From an uncultured Paracoccaceae bacterium (GTDB lineage: Bacteria > Pseudomonadota > Alphaproteobacteria > Rhodobacterales > Rhodobacteraceae): DNA of 64,000 nt. This document shows, in pieces, positions 8,351 through 16,560 of the stretch (position 1 is the stretch's first letter; every line of letters starts with the position of its first letter). The stretch covers positions 568,224 to 632,223 of the forward strand of contig CANMWG010000002.1 of the NCBI GenBank assembly GCA_947501555.1. Reading direction: 5' to 3'. A program made the translations under genes and the position numbers. The notes beneath the pieces were generated by a model. It saw only the letters and a program-made list of their open reading frames with translations. It made no database searches and was not told the DNA's origin.

Positions 8351-8427
8351 TGGTTTGAAACTTTCACTATGCGTTTAAAGTCGTGCCCGTAGATTGGGCA
8401 ATTTTTACTTGTATCAATGATTCGTTA

Positions 8428-8484
8428 TTGTTTTACAATAATTATATTCTGTTATATTGCTATCTGATATAAGGGAGACTATAT
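8428..8484 (+). promoter_or_regulatory. AT-rich promoter region of the DUF2975 unit
   Basis: A markedly AT-rich stretch with candidate -35 TTTACA (8432-8437) and -10 TATATT (8453-8458) boxes at 15-base spacing, ending in a clear AAGGGAGA ribosome site at 8471-8478. The exact boxes are uncertain. Confidence 0.35.
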
Positions 8485-9030
8485 ATGGACCTGAGCACAC
8501 CTTCACCCGGAGCTTCATTGATGCGCGAGGCATATTGGGCCAGTTTGGCCTGCCGCATTGCTGCTTTTGCGATCCCGATGTTACTGGTGCTGTCATGGTA
8601 TCTGGGCACAGCGCAGACTGCGGCGTTCCGTCAGCTGGGCTTGGATAGAATTCACCCCCTGAGCGCAACGCAATTCGTTTTGGCTATCACCCTTAGCTTG
8701 CTTCCGGTCTTGGCCCTTGCCCGCTCGCTTGTACTTATGGCGAGGTGCTTTGATTGTTTTGGTGAAAGCGACTGGTTTGGTTCCAATCATCCACGTGCGC
8801 TTGGCTCAGCAGGACGATGGCTTGTCGTCGCTGGGATCCTAGCTTTAATGGTGCCAACATTCGTAGGGCTTGTGCTTACTTTAGCTGGAACGACGGAGGC
8901 ACGAACCCTTGTAATATCGCTTTCCAGCAATGGGTTCCTTTCAATCCTCTTTGGATCGCTATTTTGGATGCTTGGGCACTTATGGGTCAAGGCCAATGGT
9001 CTTGCGCGCGAAAACGCTCGGTATATCTGA
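8485..9030 (+). CDS. DUF2975-family membrane protein
   Basis: A 181-residue integral membrane protein with four hydrophobic segments: about 22-45 (FAIPMLLVLSWYLG), 62-85 (FVLAITLSLLPVLAL), 113-135 (WLVVAGILALMVPTFVGLVL) and 148-170. The length and four-helix layout fit DUF2975, which is commonly coupled to a small YozG-like XRE regulator, exactly as here. The stop codon overlaps the regulator's start (TGATG), which implies translational coupling. The function is unknown; the pair behaves like a membrane partner and its DNA-binding mate. Confidence 0.75.
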   Translation: MDLSTPSPGASLMREAYWASLACRIAAFAIPMLLVLSWYLGTAQTAAFRQLGLDRIHPLSATQFVLAITLSLLPVLALARSLVLMARCFDCFGESDWFGSNHPRALGSAGRWLVVAGILALMVPTFVGLVLTLAGTTEARTLVISLSSNGFLSILFGSLFWMLGHLWVKANGLARENARYI

Positions 9031-9248
9031 TGAAGATCATCGTCCGCCTCGACGTCATGATTGCGCGCCGCAAAGTGTCGTCGAAAGATCTGGCGGCAAA
9101 AATAGGCATAACAGAGGCCAATCTGTCGTTACTGAAGCGGGGCCACGTAAAAGGGATAAAGTTCGAGACGCTCGCAAAGATCTGTAAAGCGCTTGACTGC
9201 CAACCCGGTGATTTGCTCGATTTTGAAGACATTGACCATAAGGAGTAA
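9030..9248 (+). CDS. Small XRE-family (HTH_26/YozG-like) regulator
   Basis: A 72-residue protein almost wholly made of a helix-turn-helix domain: VMIARRKVSSKDLAAKIGIT, then the recognition helix EANLSLLKRGHVKGI, then ETLAKICKALDCQPGDLL, the standard YozG-type ending. The start ATG overlaps the stop of the DUF2975 gene. A longer same-frame reading from 8817 overlaps the membrane protein gene out of frame and is rejected. It is likely an autoregulator of this two-gene unit. Confidence 0.88.
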   Translation: MKIIVRLDVMIARRKVSSKDLAAKIGITEANLSLLKRGHVKGIKFETLAKICKALDCQPGDLLDFEDIDHKE

Positions 9249-9644
9249 TCGCTGCGAGCGGCATTACAAGGAACGGTTTCGAGACCGACTGCCCCATAAC
9301 AGACGTTCGCACAGTCGCAGCGAGGGCCGGGCTCGTCCGCGCAGCTGCCGATGAGCGCAGGTCTGGTGGATGGCCCGTGTCGTTAACAAAAACCTTTATG
9401 CTTGCACAAGTAATGCGCGAAGTCGCCTATCTCATACCAGTCACTTGTTCAGCCGAAGGTTAGGGCGTTCCATCTCGCATATCGTGCGCATGCTTTAGAA
9501 CACGTCATGCGTACACAAAGGGTTCAACGCCATGTTTTGCAGGTTGTCTTAATCCGGGCTGAACAACTTCGCCAAACAAAGCTTGATCTTGACCACAGCG
9601 CTCAGCCCAATTAGCAGCCGGGTAATTCAAAAAAGGGTCGCAAC
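9249..9644. other. Intergenic region upstream of truB
   Basis: A 396-base stretch between the XRE gene and truB with no credible frame, no tRNA and no strong hairpin. In many alphaproteobacteria rbfA precedes truB; it is absent here, so truB must have its own promoter in this region. Confidence 0.4.
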
Positions 9645-10550
9645 ATGGCGCGCAAACGCAAGGGTCGGGATATTTCGGGATGGTTGGTGGTGGACAAACC
9701 TGCCGGAATTACCTCGACTGCAGTGGTCAACAAAGTGCGCTGGGCGATGGATGCGAAGAAGGCCGGGCACGCAGGGACGCTTGACCCCGAGGCGACCGGC
9801 GTGCTTGCCGTGGCGCTGGGTGAGGCCACCAAGACGGTCCCCTACATTACTGAGGCGCTGAAGGCCTATGTCTTTACAGTCCGGTTGGGTCAGGCGACCA
9901 ACACGGATGACGCCGAGGGTCAGGTGATCTCTGAAACTGATCTGCGCCCCGATGATGATGCGATCAAGGCAGGACTGGCCGCGTTCATAGGTGATATCAT
10001 GCAGGTGCCACCGCAGTTCTCGGCCGTAAAGGTTGATGGGGAGCGCGCCTACAAAAAGGCCCGCGACGGCGAGGAAATGGAGCTGGCCGCGCGGTCGCTT
10101 TGGGTGGAAGAGCTGTTGTTGATTGACAGGCCGGATGCGGATCATGTTGTGCTGGAAATGACCTGTGGGAAAGGGGGCTACGTCCGTTCTATCGCGCGGG
10201 ATCTGGGTGAGGCATTGGGCTGTAAGGCCCATGTGAAATCGCTGCGCCGGATTTGGTCTGGGCCGTTTCAGGCAAGTGAGGGCGTGACGCTTGATCAGGT
10301 GGATGCCATGGCCAAGACGGCTGATTTGGATGCCTACCTGCAGCCATTGGAAACAGGTCTTGGCGACCTGCCAGAAGTGCGTTGTTTGGCCGAAAGCGTG
10401 GCCAAGCTGCGCAATGGTAACCCCGCGTCAGTGATTGCAAGTGATGTGGAATACGGGGAAGAAGTCTGGGCATCTTATGACGGCAAAGCCATTGCCGTGG
10501 GTACATACAGAGGTGGCGAGATACAGCCGGCCCGGGTTTTTGTGGCGTAA
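9645..10550 (+). CDS. truB: tRNA pseudouridine(55) synthase TruB
   Basis: A 301-residue enzyme that isomerises uridine 55 in the T-loop of tRNAs. The catalytic region is plain: [13 protein letters not shown] at the N terminus and [14 protein letters not shown], where Asp47 is the expected nucleophile. [20 protein letters not shown] is the conserved tyrosine-containing motif, and [13 protein letters not shown] completes the core; a short C-terminal PUA-like region follows. The ATG is preceded by an AAGGG site. Its stop codon lies inside a 28-base palindrome. Confidence 0.97.
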   Translation: MARKRKGRDISGWLVVDKPAGITSTAVVNKVRWAMDAKKAGHAGTLDPEATGVLAVALGEATKTVPYITEALKAYVFTVRLGQATNTDDAEGQVISETDLRPDDDAIKAGLAAFIGDIMQVPPQFSAVKVDGERAYKKARDGEEMELAARSLWVEELLLIDRPDADHVVLEMTCGKGGYVRSIARDLGEALGCKAHVKSLRRIWSGPFQASEGVTLDQVDAMAKTADLDAYLQPLETGLGDLPEVRCLAESVAKLRNGNPASVIASDVEYGEEVWASYDGKAIAVGTYRGGEIQPARVFVA

Positions 10551-10573
10551 GATGGGTTTAAACCCATCCTACG
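10546..10573. repeat. 28-base palindrome over the truB stop
   Basis: The core GATGGGTTTAAACCCATC (10551-10568) is a perfect 18-base palindrome. Five flanking bases on each side extend the symmetry with one mismatch. It includes the truB TAA and ends eight bases before the next start, so it may act as a terminator-like hairpin, an RNA-stability element, or a dispersed intergenic repeat. Confidence 0.75.
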
Positions 10574-10580
10574 GAAACCC

Positions 10581-11096
10581 ATGATCGTCAAAACGCATAT
10601 CAAAGACGATGCCCCCTCGATGGCTGTCTATTCAGACTGCGAACGCTATCGTTATGCGTTGACCCGCACATGGGATCCTACGGGTAAGAGGTTGTTGTTT
10701 GTCATGCTCAACCCGTCCAAAGCAACAGAAGTACAAAACGATCCCACGGTCGAACGCTGTGAACGCCGTGCACGTGCGCTTGGGTTCGGAGCCGTGCAGG
10801 TCACGAATATCTTCGCATGGCGTGAGACTGACCCTTACAAGATGCGCAAAGCCCGTGATCCAGTCGGGCCGGACAACGACAGTGTGTTGCAAGACGGCGC
10901 GCACTGGGCAGACATGATCATCGCCGCCTGGGGCACACATGGAGCGCATCGGGATCAGGGTGCTGCGATTGAAATGCTCTTGCGGGAGACCGGCAAACCC
11001 TTACACAGCCTTGGCCTCAGCAAGCATGGCACACCGAAACACCCGCTTTACATCAGCTATTCCCAACAACCGCTCTTATGGGCACCTGCGCGTTAA
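10581..11096 (+). CDS. DUF1643 domain-containing protein
   Basis: A 171-residue protein that matches DUF1643 along its whole length: YRYALTRTWDP, FVMLNPSKATEVQNDPTVERC, VTNIFAWRETDPYKM, and the end segment LHSLGLSKHGTPKHPLYI. The function of the family is not established; members are often found beside mobile or defence genes but also, as here, among housekeeping genes. It starts 30 bases after truB, across the palindrome. I see no catalytic triad I could assign. Confidence 0.85.
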   Translation: MIVKTHIKDDAPSMAVYSDCERYRYALTRTWDPTGKRLLFVMLNPSKATEVQNDPTVERCERRARALGFGAVQVTNIFAWRETDPYKMRKARDPVGPDNDSVLQDGAHWADMIIAAWGTHGAHRDQGAAIEMLLRETGKPLHSLGLSKHGTPKHPLYISYSQQPLLWAPAR

Positions 11097-11192
11097 CCTT
11101 AAGGTCAATTTTCCGACCATTACCGCCCGTGTTCGTGCTATGTACTCATCCCAATCGGCCATGGGGGTGGTCTTTTTAAGTGGGAAAATACC

Positions 11193-12038
11193 ATGCTTGC
11201 CATTCTTGGACTGATGGGCGTCGTTATGTCGGCTATCATGTTGACCGGACCGGAAGATGAGGACGTTAAGGAAGACGACCTGCCGCAAGATCATGACGAA
11301 GATGACCCAAGCGTCGAGATCGTCTCGCTGGCTGACCTCGCTGGGCTGAGCGACGATGACACGGTCATCTTTTCCGGGGACAAGGACGACACCGTGCAAA
11401 CAGGTGCCGGGGACGATTACATCCATGGGGAAGACGGCGACGACCAACTCTCTGGTGCCGGTGGCGATGACGAGATCGACGGCGGACGTGGGGATGACGT
11501 GCTGATCGGCGGGGCTGGAGATGATCTCCTCAACGGGCACATCGGCAATGATATAATTGCGGGAGAGACCGGTGATGATGCGCTGAACGGTGGAGGCGGA
11601 AACGACATATTGATGGGCGGCGATGGAAACGATGCGCTGCTCGGATCGCTGGATCATGACATCCTTGTCGGCGGCGACGGTAAAGACACGCTGCATGGCG
11701 GATCCGGCAATGATGTTCTGTATGACCGTGGTGACGATGATCTGGACTACCTCAATGGCGGTGCAGGCGATGATATCCTAATGGGTGGAGCCCGTGATAA
11801 CCTGCACGGGGGGACAGGCGAGGATACCTTCCGGATGATCGAAGACAACGGGGCAATTGTCGAAGACTTTGACCCGACCCAAGACGTTATCGAAATCGTC
11901 TTTAACGGAGACGCACCGACGCTCACCACCGAATTGTCCGACGGCGGTCTTGTGCTTTTGTCTGATGGGCAGGCCGTCGCGACCTTCCTTGATTTGTCTG
12001 ATCTCGACCTTGCCGCCGTGTCGTTGGTGCCAGCATAA
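11193..12038 (+). CDS. RTX (hemolysin-type calcium-binding) repeat protein
   Basis: A 281-residue acidic protein. The first about 18 residues are hydrophobic ([17 protein letters not shown]) and may be a membrane anchor or uncleaved signal. After a very acidic spacer, residues about 60-215 hold around a dozen GGxGxDxLx nonapeptides ([27 protein letters not shown]) that bind calcium and fold as a beta-roll. The C-terminal region ([13 protein letters not shown]) resembles the end of type I secretion substrates. RTX proteins usually lack an N-terminal signal, so the hydrophobic start is odd. It is much smaller than RTX toxins; a toxin role is not implied. Confidence 0.85.
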   Translation: MLAILGLMGVVMSAIMLTGPEDEDVKEDDLPQDHDEDDPSVEIVSLADLAGLSDDDTVIFSGDKDDTVQTGAGDDYIHGEDGDDQLSGAGGDDEIDGGRGDDVLIGGAGDDLLNGHIGNDIIAGETGDDALNGGGGNDILMGGDGNDALLGSLDHDILVGGDGKDTLHGGSGNDVLYDRGDDDLDYLNGGAGDDILMGGARDNLHGGTGEDTFRMIEDNGAIVEDFDPTQDVIEIVFNGDAPTLTTELSDGGLVLLSDGQAVATFLDLSDLDLAAVSLVPA

Positions 12039-12174
12039 TAAAACACTTCCCTTTTCGGTGAAATCCCCCTAAACGCAGCCATCCGCACGGGGAATCCCCT
12101 CGAACGGACCCTCCACGGGCCTTTCTGGACGACATCCCGGATTGTGCCATTCACCCTTAACCAAGGAGACCCCG

Positions 12175-12444
12175 ATGTCGATTACTGCTGAAGAAAAAGC
12201 ACGTCTTATGAAAGAGTTCGCGATCAAGGAAGGCGACACTGGTTCGCCCGAAGTGCAGGTCGCGATCCTGTCCAGCCGCATTGCAACACTGACAGAGCAC
12301 TTTAAGACACACAAAAAAGACAACCACGGCCGCCGTGGTCTTTTGAAGATGGTGGCGCTGCGCCGCAAACTTCTGGACTACACTCGCGGCAAAGACGAAG
12401 CACGCTATCAGGACCTGATCAAGCGGCTTGGCCTGCGTCGGTGA
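12175..12444 (+). CDS. rpsO: 30S ribosomal protein S15
   Basis: An 89-residue protein with the complete S15 sequence pattern: [36 protein letters not shown], and the closing LIKRLGLRR. The start ATG at 12175 has AAGGAGA upstream; an 11-codon extension is not needed. S15 binds the central domain of 16S rRNA and primes platform assembly. It is followed by a strong terminator. The pnp gene, which follows rpsO in most relatives, is absent here. Confidence 0.98.
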   Translation: MSITAEEKARLMKEFAIKEGDTGSPEVQVAILSSRIATLTEHFKTHKKDNHGRRGLLKMVALRRKLLDYTRGKDEARYQDLIKRLGLRR

Positions 12445-12469
12445 GACCGGCCAGCCGGTTATTAAGACA

Positions 12470-12497
12470 AACGCTCGCCGATCGGCGGGCGTTTTTT
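12470..12497 (+). terminator. rpsO intrinsic terminator
   Basis: Stem ACGCTCGCC (12471-12479) with GGCGGGCGT (12484-12492), loop GATC, followed by a run of six T from 12492. One G-U pair. A textbook rho-independent terminator. Confidence 0.92.
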
Positions 12498-12721
12498 GGT
12501 TTGGCAACCAAATTTGCGCCCTCATCAGAACAATCTCACCCGAGTCAAAGCATTCCTTTGTGCTTCATCGTCACCTCTGTGAAACTCATCGCTTTATTCA
12601 TTTCAATTTGGCTGACACAACAGTCTCTCAAAGTCGAATTGTGCCTGCCAACAATGGGCTACACGCCTTGGATGCATGATCAATAATGCTAGCACCCTGA
12701 CAAAAAATGTTGCGAGTGCTT

Positions 12722-13636
12722 CTATGTGAACTCATGTTGAAGTGCAGTTCTTGATATGCCTTTTTTCAATCGGTTCTGGATTTCCATCAGCTTGGTTTCG
12801 AACACCTCGGCAGGCGTATGGTAGCCCAAGCACTTGCGCGGCGTGGAATTGAGGCGGTGGCAAATCGACCTCAAATATCGATTTGTCAGCGCCGTCGGTT
12901 CGGTTGATCGAGGCAAATACTTCCTCAGCCTGTTGCTGAGGTTCTCGACCGCGCCTTTCTGGTACGGCGCTTGCGGGTCGCAGAACCATGCATCCGCGCC
13001 GATCCCGGCTTTGAGATGCTTCCAGGCCGAGAACTCGGTTCCACGATCAAAGGTGATCGACTGGCGCGCACCGGCGGGTAGTGCAGCGAGGCCGTTGATC
13101 AAGAACTCCATGATCGGTTTGGATTGGCGATCCTCATTGCGCATGACGACAGCATACCGGCTGACACGTTCGACCAGAGACGTCACGTTCACCTTCCCAT
13201 GCTCCTTGCGGAACATCATCAGATCGCATTCCCAGTGGCCCAACTCCACGCGGTCTTTGACGCTCGCAGGCCTGTGGGACGGGCTTTGGACATCAAAGAT
13301 GTGGGTTCGGTTGTGCCTGCGGTAGCCACGTGGCCTGCGACGGCGACGATGCTCGGGCGACCAGCCAACTTTGAGCCGGTCTTCGATAGCTTCCTTCAGT
13401 TCTGGATGCACGATCATCTTGCGGTGGATCGCGCGGCGCGCTTCGTACTTATCTTACGCGACCAACGCGTGATAGCCGTTCAGCTCCGGCAGCTCGTCGT
13501 CAATGTCTCGGTAGATCGTAGAAGGGGCGCGACCCAATCGATCCGCTATCTCTGAGACTGGCATTCTGACTTCAAGCCACTTTGCAAGCTTGCGGCGTTC
13601 GTCCAGTTTAAGATGACAGTAGTGGCTTCCCATCAT
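12722..13636 (-). pseudogene. IS30-family transposase, disrupted
   Basis: The N-terminal part (13454-13636) has the IS30 helix-turn-helix: LDERRKLAKWLEVRMPVSEI and RLGRAPSTIYRDI. The C-terminal part (12722-13417) carries the integrase catalytic core with HWECDLMMF (first Asp), TFDRGTEF (second Asp) and the PYQKGAVENLSNRLRKYLP segment (Glu). Both parts are in the same frame but are separated by one in-frame TAA just after GYHALVA. The WSPE motif runs straight into HRRRRRP, where family members have roughly 40-60 intervening residues, so an internal deletion is also likely. This element should not move by itself. Confidence 0.85.
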
Positions 13637-13694
13637 TCATACTCCATGCAACTCTCTGTATGCGTACAGAATTTGCACTTCATTTGTGAATCCA
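12727..13694 (-). mobile_element. Remnant IS30-family insertion sequence
   Basis: Imperfect terminal inverted repeats bound the element. The left end, 12727 to about 12751, contains TGAAGTGCA at 12738-12746. The right end, about 13669-13694, contains the same nonamer in inverse form at 13675-13683, and both ends start TGA/GA-TC. The sequence CTATG occurs just outside both ends (12722-12726 and 13697-13701), a candidate target-site duplication if the right end includes two more bases. The element sits between rpsO and the Flp pilin gene. Confidence 0.65.
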
Positions 13695-13729
13695 CCCTAT
13701 GGCAGGACAGCTTTAGGCCTAAGGCAAAT

Positions 13730-13763
13730 AAAAAAAAATCGCGTAGCACATGTGCTACGCGAT
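13730..13763 (-). terminator. Terminator of the Flp pilin gene
   Basis: A perfect 26-base palindrome (13738-13763, half ATCGCGTAGCACA) is followed on the minus strand by nine consecutive T. It lies about 55 bases past the pilin stop, and in that direction it also insulates the pilin gene from the insertion sequence. Confidence 0.9.
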
Positions 13764-13818
13764 CTGGTTTTTCATGGATGGATCGTCAGATAACCAACAC
13801 CCCAAACACTCTTCAAGC

Positions 13819-14001
13819 TTAGTTGCCGATATCGATTGAGCCCAGTTCATCTTCGATGTCGTTGGCCAGGTCTGTTGCACCTTGGCTGATCGCTGCGCCA
13901 ACGGCCAGGCCGAGCAGAACGATTGCAGCTGTCAAAACAACGAAGTCAACTGTGACAGCACCGTCTTCGTCGTTGCGGAAGTTTTTGATAAAGTTAAGCA
14001 T
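13819..14001 (-). CDS. Flp family type IVb pilin
   Basis: A 60-residue prepilin. The short charged leader MLNFIKNFRNDEDG is followed by AVTVDFVVLTAAIVLLGLAV, the hydrophobic Flp helix, with cleavage expected after Gly14 by a TadV/CpaA-type prepilin peptidase. Asp at position +5 stands for the usual Glu. Flp pilins build adhesive Tad pili for surface attachment. It has its own terminator, which suggests strong monocistronic expression. The main tad cluster is not in this window; a CpaC-N-like gene lies 2 kb away on the other strand. Confidence 0.93.
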   Translation of the reverse strand: MLNFIKNFRNDEDGAVTVDFVVLTAAIVLLGLAVGAAISQGATDLANDIEDELGSIDIGN

Positions 14002-14250
14002 TGTAGTCCCTCCTCAGGGTTTATCTTGCGTTTTCGAGATCTTGCCGGGCCTTCAGAAGATTGTCGCTTTTTCAAGCCCGCCTTGGATGAGCTTTTTATA
14101 CCCTGCAGAATAGGGCGGGAGATTGGCATGTTTGGTGCTTTTTTGGTTCGTTTGGCGTTTTTAGGAAAATTCTATCTAATAAACTGAAAAATATGTATAA
14201 AATTCCGCCTATCCCCGTTCAACCTGATGAAACTTAATTCCAAAAACGAC

Positions 14251-14277
14251 ACAATTCACCCCAACGGGGCGAATTGT
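14251..14277. repeat. 27-base imperfect palindrome
   Basis: ACAATTC-A-CCCC, loop AAC, then GGGG-C-GAATTGT: 11 of 12 pairs match. No adjacent T-tract is present. It may be a regulator site for the divergent pilin and transglycosylase promoters. Confidence 0.45.
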
Positions 14278-14332
14278 CCGGCCCCCTTTTGCGTTTTGGC
14301 GGATGTTTGCCAAGCAAAAAACGGGAGTAACA

Positions 14333-14539
14333 ATGCGCCGAGGAATCAAATTGTTAAAAAGCTGTTTTATATTCATTTGGTCATTGTTGAATTTGACAAC
14401 GCAGTCTGCGCCCTTTCGCGAGCCTCTATCGTTTCGCTCGCCTAATGAACAAACCGCCCAATTCATCCCTTACACAAAGTGCATCATGCGCATAGCAAAA
14501 CGGTTCCGTGGTTTGCGAATAAAGTCAGCTCGGCTATGA
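14333..14539 (+). CDS. Doubtful small basic protein
   Basis: A possible 68-residue frame starting ATG at 14333 with GGGAGT upstream. It has a short hydrophobic stretch (SCFIFIWSLLNLT) after a basic N terminus, then a polar basic tail. It resembles no family that I recognise, and the composition is not clearly coding. It would end 33 bases before the transglycosylase gene. Confidence 0.2.
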   Translation: MRRGIKLLKSCFIFIWSLLNLTTQSAPFREPLSFRSPNEQTAQFIPYTKCIMRIAKRFRGLRIKSARL

Positions 14540-14572
14540 TGGGTAAAAACTTAAAATCAACAGGCAGCACAC

Positions 14573-15718
14573 ATGAAAATCACAAGACGCCACTTCGGCA
14601 CTGGTTTGGCCGCTTTCGGCCTTTCCGCATGTACCCGTCCCGCGCCAACAAACCCCAACATCACTGTGACGTCCGGGCTACCGGCGGATCTTCGACCTGT
14701 TCCTAATCCCGATTACCAAGCATGGGTCGCAGCATTCCGCGCCCGCGCGGGCAGCGAAGGTTTGTCAGACACCACGCTTGAATCTGGGTTTCGCAACGCC
14801 GGATATCTTCCAGGCGTTGTCACACGTGACCGCAACCAAACCGAATTTAACCGCAGCCTTGAAGACTACCTTGCAATCGCCGCCTCTAACGAACGTATCA
14901 CCAAAGGTCGGGCCGCATTTGCCCAACATAGGTCGACGCTCGCTGCACTAGAAGACAGATACGGCGTTCAAGCAGAGATCATCACGGCGATTTGGGGGCT
15001 AGAAAGCTTCTATGGAGAGCGCCGCGGCGACGTGCCTGTTGTATCGGCCACCTCAACGCTTGCCTATGATGGACGACGTGGTGCGTTTTTTGAAAAACAA
15101 TTGGTCGCGGCACTGAAGATTCTACAGAATGGTGACATCACAGCGGAGCGCATGACCGGCAGTTGGGCCGGGGCAATGGGGCACACGCAGTTCATTCCGA
15201 CATCCTACGAATCTTTTGCGGTCGATTTCACAGGTGACGGTCGCCGCGACATCTGGTCAGAGGATCCAAGCGACGCACTGGCCTCGACCGCTGCCTATTT
15301 GGCGCGCAATGGTTGGAGCCGTGGGATCAGATGGGGTGATGAGGTAGTAGCTGGTGCATCGTCAGACAACACCATCCAGCCACAGCCAGCAGGGCCGCGC
15401 TTTGCGGTTACAGGCAATTTTCGGGCTATCAAGCGGTACAACAACTCTGATGCTTATGCGATCGGTGTGGGCCATCTGGCTGACCGGATTGGCGGTGCTG
15501 GTCCCCTGCAGACACCATTTCCACCGGATGCGAACGGGTTGACCAAGGATGATCGTATCGCTTTGCAGCAGCGTCTGACCGCTGCGGGGTTTGATACGGA
15601 TGGCGCGGATGGCGTGATAGGTCCCAATAGTCGCAGAGCGATCAGCGCCTACCAAACCAGTCGAGGCCTGCCAGCAACGGGCGAACCTTCATTGGATTTG
15701 TTACGCAGTCTTCGCTAG
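14573..15718 (+). CDS. Lytic murein transglycosylase, MltB type
   Basis: A 381-residue lipoprotein. The N terminus has a twin-Arg-like TRRHF and a lipobox ending LSAC with Cys20. The SLT_2/MltB domain fills residues about 45-310: IWGLESFYGE carries the catalytic Glu144, SWAGAMGHTQFIPTSY is the signature substrate-groove motif, and WSEDPSDALASTAAYL follows. A C-terminal peptidoglycan-binding domain (about 322-380, LQQRLTAAGFDTDGADGVIG) completes it. It cleaves the glycan strand with 1,6-anhydro product formation, and is anchored to the periplasmic side of the outer membrane. A role in opening the wall for pili is possible given the neighbours but unproven. Confidence 0.93.
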   Translation: MKITRRHFGTGLAAFGLSACTRPAPTNPNITVTSGLPADLRPVPNPDYQAWVAAFRARAGSEGLSDTTLESGFRNAGYLPGVVTRDRNQTEFNRSLEDYLAIAASNERITKGRAAFAQHRSTLAALEDRYGVQAEIITAIWGLESFYGERRGDVPVVSATSTLAYDGRRGAFFEKQLVAALKILQNGDITAERMTGSWAGAMGHTQFIPTSYESFAVDFTGDGRRDIWSEDPSDALASTAAYLARNGWSRGIRWGDEVVAGASSDNTIQPQPAGPRFAVTGNFRAIKRYNNSDAYAIGVGHLADRIGGAGPLQTPFPPDANGLTKDDRIALQQRLTAAGFDTDGADGVIGPNSRRAISAYQTSRGLPATGEPSLDLLRSLR

Positions 15719-15857
15719 CTTTCATCAGGTCAGAGAAACTATCCGCGCTGCAACAGGCGCAATCCCGCCAGATTTTGGTCTGCCCATATCGATCATGTCG
15801 ACGTCACCCTTACGTCCTGTGACAAGTTTCTTCTGAATGACCCATCAAAGGACTAAC

Positions 15858-16481
15858 ATGAAACATCTTAGGTTTTTGCAAAGCGCATTTTTTGCCGTTG
15901 CATTCGTTGTCTGCTGCCCCTTAATCGCATCCGCGGAGCAATTGAAAATTTTTCAAGGCGACGTTTCTAACCCGGTCAGCTTGTCCCCCGGTAATGAGCT
16001 TATTGTCGAAACCGATTTCGATATTCGGGAATCCGCCATCGCGAACCCTGGAATCGCAGATACGGGCTTGAATTCTGCGACTGCGGCGCGTCTGATTGGT
16101 AAGACCGAGGGGCGAACAACACTGACCCTATTCGATGCGGAAGGCACTGTTAGACATGTAGAGGTTTCCGTCGCGCCAAACGCCCGCAACACCGCAACTG
16201 TCACAGCGCCAAGTATGCCCAATGCGCAAAGGGTGTCAGTTTCCTCTGCGGGGACGTCAAATGCACCTGTGTATGACAACGGCGCAATTGTTATCGAAAC
16301 GGATGAGCCGTTTGTGACCTTGCAGTTTGATGACCACAGCATCGCATACGGAACAGCGCTGTCTGACCGTCGCATTTACATTCTGGGTAAGCACCTGGGC
16401 ACAACGACGCTGACGCTGCTTCGCGACGCACCGACCGACTCGACCGCCATCACAATTGAGGTGATCGAATACGAGGACTGA
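15858..16481 (+). CDS. Secreted pilus-assembly N-terminal domain protein (CpaC/RcpA-N-like)
   Basis: A 207-residue protein with a Sec signal peptide (hydrophobic LQSAFFAVAFVVCCPLIASAE). The mature part carries two copies of a small beta domain: residues about 30-100 end in RLIGKTEGRTTLTLFDAEGT, and residues about 140-205 end in YILGKHLGTTTLTLLRDA. This G-x-T-TLTL motif is the mark of the N-terminal domain found in CpaC/RcpA secretins and in free-standing pilus assembly proteins. The start at 15858 has AAAGGA upstream; seven extra upstream codons are rejected. It is a likely periplasmic partner of Tad pili, in line with the nearby Flp gene. Confidence 0.8.
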   Translation: MKHLRFLQSAFFAVAFVVCCPLIASAEQLKIFQGDVSNPVSLSPGNELIVETDFDIRESAIANPGIADTGLNSATAARLIGKTEGRTTLTLFDAEGTVRHVEVSVAPNARNTATVTAPSMPNAQRVSVSSAGTSNAPVYDNGAIVIETDEPFVTLQFDDHSIAYGTALSDRRIYILGKHLGTTTLTLLRDAPTDSTAITIEVIEYED

Positions 16482-16510
16482 CAGGTCCCGTTCCTGAGTT
16501 TTCCAAAAGT

Positions 16511-16552
16511 TGGGCCACACACAAAAAGAATGTGCGGCCCATTTTCGTTTTA
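16511..16552. terminator. Bidirectional terminator between convergent genes
   Basis: TGGGCC (16511-16516) and GGCCCA (16536-16541) form the stem base, extended by CACA/TGTG across one mismatch. TTTTCGTTTT follows on the plus strand; the minus strand has a shorter T-run. It serves the CpaC-N-like gene and probably icd. Confidence 0.75.
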
Positions 16553-16560
16553 ACGTTCGA

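Larger units (their letters stand above)
14002..14572. other. AT-rich region between pilin and transglycosylase
   Basis: A 571-base AT-rich divergent region holding the pilin promoter on its left and the transglycosylase promoter on its right. It contains an imperfect palindrome at 14251-14277 and one doubtful small frame, both listed separately. No tRNA or known RNA was recognised. Confidence 0.45.
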
